Assembly (NCBI GenBank): GCA_016787085.1
Contig: JAEUVJ010000024.1
Coordinates: forward strand, 1 to 57,178
DNA: 57,178 nt
Direction of reading: 5' to 3'
DNA from: Chitinophagaceae bacterium
GTDB lineage: Bacteria > Bacteroidota > Bacteroidia > Chitinophagales > Chitinophagaceae
Shown one piece after another: positions 24,693 through 34,035 of this stretch; the stretch's first letter is position 1, and each line of letters starts with the position of its first letter. Under the pieces are notes generated by a model that was given only the letters and a program-made list of their open reading frames with translations, did no database searches and was not told the origin of the DNA. Position numbers and translations under genes: made by a program.

Positions 24693-26003
24693 TTACCAGT
24701 TAATGCCTTTGTAGCCTTTTTTGTTACGGATATCTTCGGGTAGCCGTACCATGTCAATGAGCGGATGCTCCCATTCTACATTCATCAATACATCTACGTA
24801 TTCTTTTTCTTTGTTGTTGACAATGATCAGCTCTGATTCCCGCATTACTTCACTGATCTGTGATTTCATCAGCCTGGATAAATGCGGAATATGCGTATCA
24901 ATATATTCTTTGTTGGTACCGGTCAGGTTGGACAAGTGCACATTCTTGTCATAGATAGCGATCTCATATCCCTTTCCCAGTAATGTTTCGATCAATGCCA
25001 CTGCCGGTGAATTGCGCAGATCATCCGTACCCGCTTTGAAACTAAGCCCGAGGAAGCCCAGCTTTCTCTTTTTTGTCTGCTGGATGATCTCTACGGCGCG
25101 GGTGATCTGCAGTTCATTGGTTTTATCAATGCTTTCGATCAGCGGGGTCTTTACATAATGGTCATGGGCCAGCGTCTGCAGCCCTTTCAGGTCTTTGGGC
25201 AGGCAGGATCCGCCATAGGCAAAACCAGGTTTGAAATAGTACGGAGAGATGTTCAGTATTTTATCCTTGCAGAATATGTCTATCACTTTGTGTGAATCAA
25301 TATTGAGCGCTGCACAGATATTACCTACCTCATTGCCGAATGATACTTTCAGTGCATGAAATGTATTATTCACATATTTCATCAGCTCTGCTACTTTCAC
25401 ATCTGTAATCACTACTTCGGCAGGCAGTTGCCTGTACAGGGATGCGACCGTCTCTGCTGCGCCCGGGTGGTCAGACCCAAGCAGTGTCAGCGGCGGATTG
25501 AAGTAGTCATATACAGCGGTTCCTTCCCGAAGGAACTCAGGGTTGGAGACCATTGCAAAATCCACATTCCTTTTTTTGCCGGAAAATTCTTCAATGATGT
25601 CTGCAAATTTTGCAGAGGTACCGGGCATCACAGTAGAGCGGATGGCGATGATATGAAACTTATCTTTTGAACGCAGGATACGTCCGAAATTCTCGGCTAC
25701 TTTGAAGATATACTCCAGGTTCAGGTGGCCGGTATGGCTGGACGGCGTACCCACAGCAATAATGGACAGGTCAGTTGCCAGAATTGCTTTGCTGTAATCT
25801 GTAGTAGCAGAGACCCGGCATTTATTATGCTCTTCCCGGATGATATGATCAATGTCTTTTTCAATGATAGTAGGCAGACCGGAATTGATCTGTTTTACTT
25901 TCGTTTCGCTAACATCTACGCCAATGACATGGTGTCCGTTGCGTGCCAGGCAGCCAAGGCTGACGCATCCTACATAGCCTAAGCCAAAAATGCTGATATT
26001 CAT
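24693..26003 (-). CDS. GDP-mannose 6-dehydrogenase-like sugar-nucleotide dehydrogenase (AlgD-like)
   Basis: The protein has 436 residues, the family length. The NAD-binding G-L-G-Y-V-G is at 7-12, the catalytic cysteine is Cys267 in G-G-S-C-L-P-K-D, and the C-terminal domain has F-K-A-G-T-D-D-L-R and T-N-K-E-Y-I with I-P-H-L-S. These features, and the length, fit GDP-mannose dehydrogenase of alginate makers better than UDP-glucose dehydrogenase, which has shorter linkers. It oxidises the C6 hydroxyl of the nucleotide sugar in two steps to give a hexuronate donor. Its start overlaps the stop of the heparinase-like gene by 4 bases (ATGA), so the two are translationally coupled. The cluster therefore likely makes a uronate-containing polymer. 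Confidence 0.85.
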   Translation of the reverse strand: MNISIFGLGYVGCVSLGCLARNGHHVIGVDVSETKVKQINSGLPTIIEKDIDHIIREEHNKCRVSATTDYSKAILATDLSIIAVGTPSSHTGHLNLEYIFKVAENFGRILRSKDKFHIIAIRSTVMPGTSAKFADIIEEFSGKKRNVDFAMVSNPEFLREGTAVYDYFNPPLTLLGSDHPGAAETVASLYRQLPAEVVITDVKVAELMKYVNNTFHALKVSFGNEVGNICAALNIDSHKVIDIFCKDKILNISPYYFKPGFAYGGSCLPKDLKGLQTLAHDHYVKTPLIESIDKTNELQITRAVEIIQQTKKRKLGFLGLSFKAGTDDLRNSPAVALIETLLGKGYEIAIYDKNVHLSNLTGTNKEYIDTHIPHLSRLMKSQISEVMRESELIIVNNKEKEYVDVLMNVEWEHPLIDMVRLPEDIRNKKGYKGINW

Positions 26004-27946
26004 GGTCGGTTGATAATTTTAATGTATGTGTTTAAGGTTAATGTCTGTTTATCTGACGCATATTCTCCCATCAATACAGTGGATCTTTCTTTGATCATAA
26101 AGGAGGGAGAATACCATGCGAGTGTGCTTTCGTCGGTAGCCTCTATAGCTGTTGTGTTGATAGCCGGGTCAAATATCAATTCCAGGGTAGTGGGGGTTTC
26201 TTTTCTTCCGAGTATGTATGTATTGCCGGTTGCCTGCATGACATATACTTCCGGGTGAAGATGAAAGGGCATGTTTACAGTATAGCCGGGCTTGGTTGCT
26301 GTTATTTCATCGGTGATCCTGAAATAATCTTTTATACGGTTGAACTCAACGATTCTTTTATGACCGATATGGTGCCGGCGGTATCCGTCATGGACGGCCG
26401 ATACCATATCGTACCCGTTAGATCTTTTTACCGTGATGGGTGACGACGTGTAATGGTTGAGCCATAAGGTTGGCCCGGATAACTGTGCCTGATCTTCCCC
26501 GTTTATAGTTACGGTGTTGTGAGCCAGGGTGCTGACAAAATATTTTCGCCATTCGGCATGGGTATGATAAGCATAGGTGCCCGGATCAACTAAGAAGGGA
26601 TAGCCGTCCAGGTGCAGGATGACGGATAATGCATCAGCATGACCATGCGCTGCGATGGAAAGATACCCAAGCGGGGCGGCATCAAAATGGCAATAGATCT
26701 CTTTGTCAGCACCTAAATGTTTACGCATGATAAAGTGGCCTTCTTTTTCATAAAAAGCACTTTCGCATGAAGACCGGTGATAGTTGAACTGCTTCCATAC
26801 GGAGTGACCGTTAAAGCGGGTGGTCAGCAACTGTGACTTGGCATCCCATGCTGCGCCAAAGCGCTTGAATTCAGGCTTGCTGAACAGTACAGCCGCTGTA
26901 TTAAGGATGGAGATGAAATTATTGGCAGTAGTATCACCATCCGGAACAATGATCCTTGCATCGTCTTCATCCCCGTATTTGGGATGATTGCCATTCATAT
27001 CGAGAAGGTTATTGATATAATGACATATCGCTTTTAATGTCTGGGTGTATTTGGCAGAGAAAGCAATACCTGCATGTTCAGCTGCTATATACGAAAGCAG
27101 GAACATATCTGTGATGAACTGTATGTAACCGGATGCTTCTTCTTTATTCACTCCGTTCTCACTATGTTGTTTTTGAATTTCTCTTTCGAGCCCCCGCCTG
27201 CTTTTTTTCAGCCAAACCGGTGTTTCATCAAACTTCCAGATGGTAGAGGCAATGAATAAACCGGCATATTCGGCGATCAGGTGATTGTTGGCCGATGAAT
27301 GATAGGAGGGGTTTCTGGCACTATACACGCAGTGTGAATAGATGAGAGGCAGCCATGTATTGTCCCGGAACATTTTATACTCCTGTTCTTTTTGCCAGCG
27401 TTCATCTTTTTCCAGCAGTATCCAGCACCAGTACCAGTTGATGAGACGAAGGTTCACTTCAATATTGCTATACCAGTTTATTCCTTTCAGGTAAGGATTT
27501 TGCCTCGCCCAGGAGTCCATAATGCTGACGAACAGGTCTAACTTTTCTTTTTCCCCGGTAGTTTTATATTCAATCAGGAGCGGGAGAAGAAATCCGAGCC
27601 TGTTCACCTCCCATACGGCTTTGGCGCTGCCAAACTTATCAGAGCGGATATCAATGGTTTTCGAGAATGTCAGCGGAAAACTTTTGCCGGAGAAGAAGTC
27701 TTTATGAAAATCTATGTCTTCATCTATTACAAATGGATGTCCGAAGATGAGGAAAGACGGGGCTTTCTGATAACCCGGAAAGGAGAAATCAAGGTCTAAT
27801 TTCTTTACATGCGCCTGCTGGTAAAAAGGTTTTGGGGGAAACAGCTTTTCGAATACACGTTGCTGCATTTGCCCCGCCCTGAATAAAACTTCAGGCAGGT
27901 TCATGGTGCTAAGTCTGCTGTAATACCATTTTAGTCTTCCTGTCAT
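26000..27946 (-). CDS. Heparinase II/III family protein
   Basis: From the ATG at 27946 the protein has 648 residues; a TTG 6 bases upstream is a less likely start. The N-terminal half is an alpha/alpha toroid (N-W-Y-S-N-I-E-V-N-L-R, then N-H-L-I-A-E-Y-A-G-L-F), and the C-terminal half a beta-sandwich with H-G-H-A-D-A-L-S-V-I-L-H and F-L-V-D-P-G-T-Y-A-Y-H, as in heparinase II/III and the related alginate/oligo-alginate lyases. No signal peptide is visible, so it may be cytoplasmic or exported by an unusual route. Such proteins occur in exopolysaccharide clusters, where they may trim or epimerise the polymer. It overlaps the AlgD-like gene by 4 bases and follows a glycosyltransferase by 2. Confidence 0.85.
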   Translation of the reverse strand: MTGRLKWYYSRLSTMNLPEVLFRAGQMQQRVFEKLFPPKPFYQQAHVKKLDLDFSFPGYQKAPSFLIFGHPFVIDEDIDFHKDFFSGKSFPLTFSKTIDIRSDKFGSAKAVWEVNRLGFLLPLLIEYKTTGEKEKLDLFVSIMDSWARQNPYLKGINWYSNIEVNLRLINWYWCWILLEKDERWQKEQEYKMFRDNTWLPLIYSHCVYSARNPSYHSSANNHLIAEYAGLFIASTIWKFDETPVWLKKSRRGLEREIQKQHSENGVNKEEASGYIQFITDMFLLSYIAAEHAGIAFSAKYTQTLKAICHYINNLLDMNGNHPKYGDEDDARIIVPDGDTTANNFISILNTAAVLFSKPEFKRFGAAWDAKSQLLTTRFNGHSVWKQFNYHRSSCESAFYEKEGHFIMRKHLGADKEIYCHFDAAPLGYLSIAAHGHADALSVILHLDGYPFLVDPGTYAYHTHAEWRKYFVSTLAHNTVTINGEDQAQLSGPTLWLNHYTSSPITVKRSNGYDMVSAVHDGYRRHHIGHKRIVEFNRIKDYFRITDEITATKPGYTVNMPFHLHPEVYVMQATGNTYILGRKETPTTLELIFDPAINTTAIEATDESTLAWYSPSFMIKERSTVLMGEYASDKQTLTLNTYIKIINRP

Positions 27947-27948
27947 GA

Positions 27949-29037
27949 TCAAACGATTTCTGCGTACAATTTTTCTAATTCTGTTTTTATGCTTTCAGGG
28001 TAAAATTCTATTGCGGTATTCATAGCATTTGCTTTCATGTATTCATAGCCGGCACGGTCAAGAGTAGCATGAAAAATGATCTTTTTCAGTGTTGTCATAT
28101 CGCCGGGCGTGAACAGGTAGCCGTTTTGCCGGTCTTTTACCACTTCAGGTATGCTGCCTACCGGCGTTGAGATCACGGGCTTGCCATAACTGAATGCTTC
28201 GAGTATTGTCATGGGCATCGCCTCTTCATACGTAGGAAGAATGAAATAGTCACAGAGTGAGAAGAAGCGGTCTTTTTCGGCATCCTGTACCCAGCCGACA
28301 TACTCAACGATATCGCCTATCCCGCCTTCTTCTATTGCTTTCAGCAGCCTGTCCACTTCATGGTTGCCGCCAACGATGAATTTACATTTGCCTCTTAAAG
28401 TATGCTGCTCTGCGGTGATCAGGTTGACGAGGTCAAATATCCCTTTGTGGTCGGCGATCCGTCCCAGAAAAAGAAAAGTGACTATTCCGGGCTGATGAAT
28501 GGCTTTGATACAAACGGGCTGCTTATGTTCAACCGGGTTTTTAATGACCAGCAGTCTTTTAACACGAAAATGCTGACGAAAGAAATCATTCCAGATTTCA
28601 GACAGCACCACGAGAGCTTCCGAATGGTTGACCAGGAACCGGCACATGTATTTATAGAACCGCCCGCCTCTTTCATAACATTCATTGAAAGCGCCGGCAT
28701 GGATGTGGAAGATGATCTTTTTCCCGAATATTTTTTTAGCAACGAAGCTCATCACGAATTTTCGCATGATGCTGCCGTCTTTGGCTCCATGGATATGCAC
28801 GATGCTGATCCTGCGGTTGGTCAGTAATTGAAGAAAGAGCCGTAGCAACGCCCCGGAAAAAAAGAACAGCTCATAAAATTTATTTTTATACGAGAGTGTA
28901 GGAATAAAATTGAAAGGCTCTATATTCTTTGAATAGATACTTAATACAGCGCCAATGCCACCACGGTGGTTCCTGTGGTCAGGCCCGATATAGAGTACGT
29001 TGCTGTAGGGTGACGGCATGACTAATGATAACGACAT
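27949..29037 (-). CDS. Glycosyltransferase family 4
   Basis: The protein has 362 residues. The N-terminal domain begins V-L-Y-I-G-P-D-H-R-N-H-R-G-G-I-G, with the glycine-rich acceptor loop, and the C-terminal domain has F-L-G-R-I-A-D-H-K-G-I and Y-E-E-A-M-P-M-T-I-L-E-A-F-S-Y-G-K-P-V-I-S-T, the usual E-x7-E donor motif. It should add one sugar to the lipid-linked repeat unit on the cytoplasmic side. Donor and acceptor are unknown. It is 7 bases after the glucosamine-inositolphosphorylceramide-transferase-like gene. Confidence 0.88.
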   Translation of the reverse strand: MSLSLVMPSPYSNVLYIGPDHRNHRGGIGAVLSIYSKNIEPFNFIPTLSYKNKFYELFFFSGALLRLFLQLLTNRRISIVHIHGAKDGSIMRKFVMSFVAKKIFGKKIIFHIHAGAFNECYERGGRFYKYMCRFLVNHSEALVVLSEIWNDFFRQHFRVKRLLVIKNPVEHKQPVCIKAIHQPGIVTFLFLGRIADHKGIFDLVNLITAEQHTLRGKCKFIVGGNHEVDRLLKAIEEGGIGDIVEYVGWVQDAEKDRFFSLCDYFILPTYEEAMPMTILEAFSYGKPVISTPVGSIPEVVKDRQNGYLFTPGDMTTLKKIIFHATLDRAGYEYMKANAMNTAIEFYPESIKTELEKLYAEIV

Positions 29038-29044
29038 GGTACGG

Positions 29045-29944
29045 TTAGTTAAGAATGTTTTTAAGTTTCCTGCCTAGTTGCTGCAGCGGCTGAAAGTATC
29101 CTTTCTGCCCGTCAACGATGATCACACCATCCACTGCATTGATCGTATGTATCCCATAATTGAATTCTTCATTTTTACCCGGCCTGATGACCATGTATTC
29201 TTCTTCTTCGAATTCAGTAATGGTGAGCCGGGAAATCCGGTTGATCGTCATGGATTCCCCATAATAGTTACTGCAGTTTTGGGCAGGTCTGTAAATACTG
29301 CCATCTACTTCAATAAAACTGCCTGCCGGCCTGGCGCCATTTAAATTCCTTTTCACCGGGTTGCCTGCATGAGGTGTATAAGGGCCCATCAGGTCATCGC
29401 TGTAAAAAATATGGAGATCACTATTGTACGTATCTCCGAGCAGCGTACCAAATAGCCAGTAGCGGCCTTCGTGTTTCAGAATGGTAGGGTCAATGACCGG
29501 AATGTCTATGACCTTTCTCCTGTTGATCAATATCTTTTTTACCGGATCAAACTCATAGCTATAAAGAGCGCCGCTGAATCCATTTTCCGGGAAAATATAT
29601 ATCCGGCCATTTTCTTTATATACAAAAGGATAGGACAGGTGGTCTTGTGTATCCAGTACTATATTTTGTGATTCTGATTTCAGGTCGCTGTCGCAAATCA
29701 TCAATGATATCTTGCCATCAAGGCTATAGGAACTTACACTTTCGAAAAGTATGTTGATCCGGCCGTCATCGGTCTTAAAAATAAAAGGATCTGCATGGGA
29801 GATGCCTTTATCTTCAAGCGGCATCCAGGTGAATTGCAGGTCTGTTCTTTTATTCCTTATGATATCGGCAATATCTCCTTTCATGAAGCCGAGGCCCCAT
29901 TGTTTCAGGAACAGCTTATCACTATATTTTTTCACAAGGCCCAT
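29045..29944 (-). CDS. Five-bladed propeller protein, GINT1 C-terminal-like
   Basis: The protein has 299 residues. It shows the pattern of the C-terminal domain of glucosamine inositolphosphorylceramide transferase 1: H-A-D-P-F-I-F, L-S-Y-P-F-V-Y-K-E-N-G-R-I-Y-I-F-P-E, D-P-T-I-L-K-H-E-G-R-Y-W-L-F-G-T and the later N-G-A-R-P-A-G-S-F and Y-R-P-A-Q-N-C-S-x-x-Y-G motifs. This is the GH32/43/68-like propeller fold. In bacteria it is often fused to a formyltransferase-like domain; here it stands alone. It may be a glycosyltransferase or sugar-binding partner; the fold match is firm, the reaction is not. Confidence 0.7.
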   Translation of the reverse strand: MGLVKKYSDKLFLKQWGLGFMKGDIADIIRNKRTDLQFTWMPLEDKGISHADPFIFKTDDGRINILFESVSSYSLDGKISLMICDSDLKSESQNIVLDTQDHLSYPFVYKENGRIYIFPENGFSGALYSYEFDPVKKILINRRKVIDIPVIDPTILKHEGRYWLFGTLLGDTYNSDLHIFYSDDLMGPYTPHAGNPVKRNLNGARPAGSFIEVDGSIYRPAQNCSNYYGESMTINRISRLTITEFEEEEYMVIRPGKNEEFNYGIHTINAVDGVIIVDGQKGYFQPLQQLGRKLKNILN

Positions 29945-30009
29945 AAGGCACGGTTTTGTTTATTTCAGTGCTGACCATTATATCCGTGAGGACAAAAATG
30001 ATCACCCGG

Positions 30010-31146
30010 TTAATTATGACTGAAGCTTGCTGTTTCAGGCAGCAGGGCTTTCTGGTAATTACAGATCATCTGATCCAGCGAATAGTTCGCTTCCACATAA
30101 TCATGGAGCGACCGGGCATCAAATTTCTTTTGTAATAAGTCGAACCAGGTTTTTGCAATAGAAGATGGATTTTTTGCCTGACTGAGCATTCCTGTATGTT
30201 CAAATATCATCTCGGCAGCGCCTCCGATATTTGTAAGTGAACAGGGAAGTCCTGAAGACATGGCCTCCAGGGCGGCTAATGAGAAGGTTTCAATGGAATA
30301 GGACGTTAATGTGAATACATCGGCTATATGATGGTAAGGTCTTACATCTTTTTGATGAGGAACGAAATGTACATAATTAGCAACAGCGCTTCTTTTTGCA
30401 TGTTGTTTTACCTGTTCTTCATATTCCTTATCTCCTGAGCCTACATAAAGCAGGTGTGCTTTACAATTATAATCGCGGTGCAGTATTTCCAGTGCATCAA
30501 TACCATAGGTATGCCCTTTTTCCGGGAACATCCTGGCTATTTTAGCGATTACTTTATCTGTTTCAGCTATGGCAAGCTGCGCTTTTAATTTTTTTCTGGC
30601 TTCCGTTCCGTTCTCATTCACAGAGAAATAGGCGGTATTGATGCCATTGTAAATGACCAGGGAACTGGCAGGCCGGAAGAAATATTTTTTCCCCAGGTAT
30701 TCCTTTTGTGCATTGCAGATAAATATGACGGTGTCGTTCGGGGATATGGACCGGAAATAAATATAATTCAGCAGGTGTTCCTTAGTAGTAGCTGGTATGG
30801 TTGAATGAAGCGAAAGGAAAAATTTTTTCTTTTTGTTGAAAGGGAAGTAAAGCTTGAGCAAAAAGAACGAAAAGATCCCTACGCAAAAGACGGTATTAAT
30901 ATTGTTATCCTTCAATACGGCTTTGATCTTGCGGCCGACACGCAGGTCGTATTTGAATGATCGCTTGATAATAACGCTGCTGACCCCCGGGTCCATTTCC
31001 GGGAAGAGTTCATTGTCGTCGCTCAGGAGTATGACCAAAGGATCCCGGCCTGACCGGTAAAAATGATTTACCAGGCTGATGAAGAACTTTTCAGCTCCAC
31101 CGACAACGAGGCCGTGTATGAGGAAGGCAACTCTGGGTTCGGACAT
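30010..31146 (-). CDS. Glycosyltransferase family 4
   Basis: The protein has 378 residues. The acceptor domain begins with V-A-F-L-I-H-G-L-V-V-G-G-A-E-K-F-F-I, the common GT4 glycine-rich loop, and the donor domain has I-A-R-M-F-P-E-K-G-H, L-L-Y-V-G-S-G-D and E-T-F-S-L-A-A-L-E-A-M-S-S-G-L-P, the E-x7-E motif. It should add a sugar to the growing repeat unit. A hairpin (ggtcgta/tacgacc, 31165-31182) lies in its 5' leader and a 187-base gap separates it from the upstream lyase-like gene. Confidence 0.88.
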   Translation of the reverse strand: MSEPRVAFLIHGLVVGGAEKFFISLVNHFYRSGRDPLVILLSDDNELFPEMDPGVSSVIIKRSFKYDLRVGRKIKAVLKDNNINTVFCVGIFSFFLLKLYFPFNKKKKFFLSLHSTIPATTKEHLLNYIYFRSISPNDTVIFICNAQKEYLGKKYFFRPASSLVIYNGINTAYFSVNENGTEARKKLKAQLAIAETDKVIAKIARMFPEKGHTYGIDALEILHRDYNCKAHLLYVGSGDKEYEEQVKQHAKRSAVANYVHFVPHQKDVRPYHHIADVFTLTSYSIETFSLAALEAMSSGLPCSLTNIGGAAEMIFEHTGMLSQAKNPSSIAKTWFDLLQKKFDARSLHDYVEANYSLDQMICNYQKALLPETASFSHN

Positions 31147-31164
31147 AACGAATTGTTATCTAAG

Positions 31165-31182
31165 GGTCGTAATTATACGACC
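31165..31182 (-). promoter_or_regulatory. Leader hairpin before the glycosyltransferase at 31146
   Basis: The arms ggtcgta (31165-31171) and tacgacc (31176-31182) pair perfectly around a 4-base loop, 18 bases before the start codon. There is no T-run long enough for a terminator. It could affect translation or mark the start of a sub-operon in the 187-base gap. Confidence 0.35.
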
Positions 31183-31333
31183 GAAAAGTACAAACAATTA
31201 CTGGCAGATGCAAGTAATTGCCGCATATTTATTCTGCATTTGTAATCAGGAGTTGTGTATAACTATACGTCGGACTGATCTTTAGGTTAGCATAGCATTC
31301 GTAAAACTACGAGCAGGTATTAATGACACCAAC

Positions 31334-32107
31334 CTATTTTTTATAGATTTTCAGATTGTCATAATACACAGCACTGCTTTCGGTTACTTTCCAGCGGTTT
31401 TGTCCGAGTTTGAAATATGGCGTTCCGCTATTATCTGTTGTTTGGCCCGTATAGGAGTAATAGAGTTTATCATTTATAAACGCTCTCACATATCCGGTAC
31501 TGTCTTGCGACCATTTTACTTCAAACCGGATATGATACCATTTGTTGGGTATAATTATTTGCAATGTATCTGCCTGGTAGAAATTGACGCTATTGATATT
31601 CCGGACAATTTCAAATTTACCTTCAAAAGCATAAATGGCTAATACTGCAGATGCACCTGCTGTTTTGGGATGCCATTGCACCACATGCCCGTTATTATGA
31701 CCAAAATTTTTCCAGTTCTCAAAGTAGCAATCATATTCAATAACAGCTTCGTCCGGGTTGAATTTACTGCCGGCATATTGCTGTTCAGAACGATACCCTT
31801 CCGATAGGCGGGTGGCGCCGGAAACAAACGAACGAAAAGACCCGGTACCATTTTTAAAAACAGAAGCAGAAACAGAGCCTTCTCCAAGCTGATCATTTAC
31901 CAAAGATGCTTTTGTATCAAAGTTATTCTGATAGATAAGTGTTCCGTATCCGGTTATAGCTCCGAGGCCATCAGCGGGGAACGGCTTTATTTTTTCCTGA
32001 GAAGAAGCGCTGCTGCCACAGGTAAAAGACATCAGGGCGGCCAGCAGGAGTAACCCTATTGCTATCCCGCTCTGTGACAGTTTTTGCTGGTAAAGAAGTG
32101 TATGCAT
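31334..32107 (-). CDS. Polysaccharide-lyase-like lipoprotein (PF14099 type)
   Basis: From the ATG at 32107 the protein has 257 residues; an upstream TTG is less likely. A lipoprotein signal ends at M-S-F-T-C-G. The mature part is a beta-jelly-roll with Y-R-S-E-Q-Q, Y-D-C-Y-F-E-N-W, W-Y-H-I-R-F-E-V-K-W-S-Q-D and Y-F-K-L-G-Q-N-R-W, a pattern of heparin-lyase-I/PL20-like proteins in PF14099. It should sit on the outside of a membrane and bind or cut the polymer made by this cluster. Whether catalytic residues are intact could not be judged. Confidence 0.7.
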   Translation of the reverse strand: MHTLLYQQKLSQSGIAIGLLLLAALMSFTCGSSASSQEKIKPFPADGLGAITGYGTLIYQNNFDTKASLVNDQLGEGSVSASVFKNGTGSFRSFVSGATRLSEGYRSEQQYAGSKFNPDEAVIEYDCYFENWKNFGHNNGHVVQWHPKTAGASAVLAIYAFEGKFEIVRNINSVNFYQADTLQIIIPNKWYHIRFEVKWSQDSTGYVRAFINDKLYYSYTGQTTDNSGTPYFKLGQNRWKVTESSAVYYDNLKIYKK

Positions 32108-32139
32108 GCCAGGCAATGACCGTGTAAAAAATAAAAGGG

Positions 32140-33993
32140 TTATTCTTCCATCAGCAGTGCCAGCGACAGTAATAACAGAATCTGTTTTTCCCCATTCTCA
32201 TTCTGTTCATGTGTGTTCAGTATGTCCCTGATAGCACCGATATTAAATATCTTTTGTACCTCCTTGCTGGAGCAGATCATATCTTCTATCACCTGCTTAT
32301 GTGTTTTGTACCATTTGGATGCCGGTGTCGCAAATCCGATCTTTTTCCGGTGAACAATAGAAGAAGGGAGATACTCTTCCGCAAATTGTTTATGAATGAT
32401 CTTTCCTTTTGAAAAGCTCAGTTTATACGAATGATGCAATGATTCGATGAAGTCTATCAGGTCGTTATCCAATATCGGCACCCGGCACTCCACGCTGAAA
32501 TGCATCATCAGTTTATCGGTGTACATCAGCAGGTCATCCGCCAGTGAATTGCGCAGATCTAAGAAAGGGAAAGAAATAATAGATCTGTCGGAGGGTATTC
32601 TCTTATTCCATTTTTCTTTGAATAGACCTTCTTTTCTTCTAAGTATGGTCTGGGTATCGGTAAGGCCGCTCTTATTCAGCAGGCTGCTTAATTCATTGCC
32701 GGAGGAAATACTGTTGTATTCCCTGTATGCGATCAGCATATCTTTTTCTACAGCTGCATCATAGAACCGGCGTACATCTTCTTTTTTGAAATTCTTCAGG
32801 CCGGTAAGTTTTAGTCCGTTTCGCAGAAAACCGTTCCGTTCAAGGTGTTTCAGGAAAATAAGCCCTTTATATTTCCTGTATCCGTAGAGTGGTTCATCTG
32901 CACCCTGGCCGCTCAGTACCACTTTTACATGTTCCGAGGTCAGCTTTGACAGGGAATACATAGGGATGATAGAGTTCGTAGCGATCGGCTCCTCTACTAT
33001 CCGTATGATCTTTTTCAGGTCTTCTATAAAATCGCTAAAATCAGTACGTACATGAATGTTTTCCAGCTTCAATGTTTGTGCCGTTACTTTGGCCATTTCT
33101 ATTTCATCCGATTCAAACAGTCCTTCTTTGAAGCCGACTGTGAAAGTTTTCAGGGGCCTGGCCGATTTGTTTTTGGCTACAGCCGCTACCAGGGCAGAAT
33201 CAATCCCCCCGCTGAGCAAAACACCGATCTCTACATCTGACATCAACTGGCGCTCCACGGCCTGTTCAAACAGATCGCCATACTCCTTTACTAACGAGGA
33301 AGCTTCCTGCTTCCGGCTTCCCATCTTTGGGGTTTGCACATAATATTCTTTGGTGAGTGCGATTTCCTGCTGGGAGAGGTCAAAGGTGAGCAATTGGCCT
33401 GCTTCCATTTTTTTTACATCATGGAAGATCGTATCAGGGGCGCCTACATACCGCATCTTCAATCCTTCAATGACGTTTTCCCTGTCATACTCCATCGGGA
33501 TATAGTATTTAAAAGGACGTATCTCCGATGAAAATACCAGTTGGTTATTCTTGAAATAATAGTAGATAGGTTTAACTCCAAAGCGGTCCCTGGCAATGTG
33601 CAGACGTTGGTTCTTCTGGTCAAGAATGGCAAAACCAAAAATGCCATTGAGATCCTTCAGGTACTGGCTGATCGCTTTTTCGTTGAAATAGTTGACCAGT
33701 GTCTCGGTATCTGAGTGCCCTTTAAATCCGGTAAAGGACATTTTAGGCTTTAAAGTCTCATGGTTGTATATCTCGCCATTGAAAGTAATAAAGGCATTGC
33801 CATCACCGGAAGCCATCGGCTGGGCGCCATTTTCACTTACATCCACAATAGACAAGCGCCTGTGGGCCAGGGTTACTGCATGACCATTTATCGTGAAATT
33901 CTTTACACCGCTTCCATCAGGGCCACGGTGGTTAATAGAATCCAGGGATTCGGGGCTATGTTTAAAATTGATACATCCTAATATTCCGCACAT
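32140..33993 (-). CDS. Asparagine synthase (glutamine-hydrolysing) type amidotransferase
   Basis: The protein has 617 residues when started at the ATG at 33993, which puts Cys2 right behind the initiator (M-C-G-I-L-G) as the glutaminase nucleophile; a start 9 bases upstream would block it. The glutaminase domain shows R-G-P-D-G, H-R-R-L-S-I-V-D and F-N-G-E-I-Y-N-H; the synthetase domain has the ATP-binding L-S-G-G-I-D-S at about 260. In exopolysaccharide clusters such enzymes are thought to amidate a sugar carboxylate; with an AlgD-like dehydrogenase next to it, a hexuronamide is a sensible guess. A general asparagine synthase is the alternative. Confidence 0.88.
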   Translation of the reverse strand: MCGILGCINFKHSPESLDSINHRGPDGSGVKNFTINGHAVTLAHRRLSIVDVSENGAQPMASGDGNAFITFNGEIYNHETLKPKMSFTGFKGHSDTETLVNYFNEKAISQYLKDLNGIFGFAILDQKNQRLHIARDRFGVKPIYYYFKNNQLVFSSEIRPFKYYIPMEYDRENVIEGLKMRYVGAPDTIFHDVKKMEAGQLLTFDLSQQEIALTKEYYVQTPKMGSRKQEASSLVKEYGDLFEQAVERQLMSDVEIGVLLSGGIDSALVAAVAKNKSARPLKTFTVGFKEGLFESDEIEMAKVTAQTLKLENIHVRTDFSDFIEDLKKIIRIVEEPIATNSIIPMYSLSKLTSEHVKVVLSGQGADEPLYGYRKYKGLIFLKHLERNGFLRNGLKLTGLKNFKKEDVRRFYDAAVEKDMLIAYREYNSISSGNELSSLLNKSGLTDTQTILRRKEGLFKEKWNKRIPSDRSIISFPFLDLRNSLADDLLMYTDKLMMHFSVECRVPILDNDLIDFIESLHHSYKLSFSKGKIIHKQFAEEYLPSSIVHRKKIGFATPASKWYKTHKQVIEDMICSSKEVQKIFNIGAIRDILNTHEQNENGEKQILLLLSLALLMEE

Positions 33994-34035
33994 AAAACAC
34001 AATGTTGGTGGGTAAATGAATCAGGGGGCCGGTGG

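Noticed and set aside
32140..33993. Household asparagine synthetase
   Set aside because: Not excluded by sequence, but its place in the middle of an exopolysaccharide operon makes a sugar-amidating role more likely; kept as the alternative in the feature.
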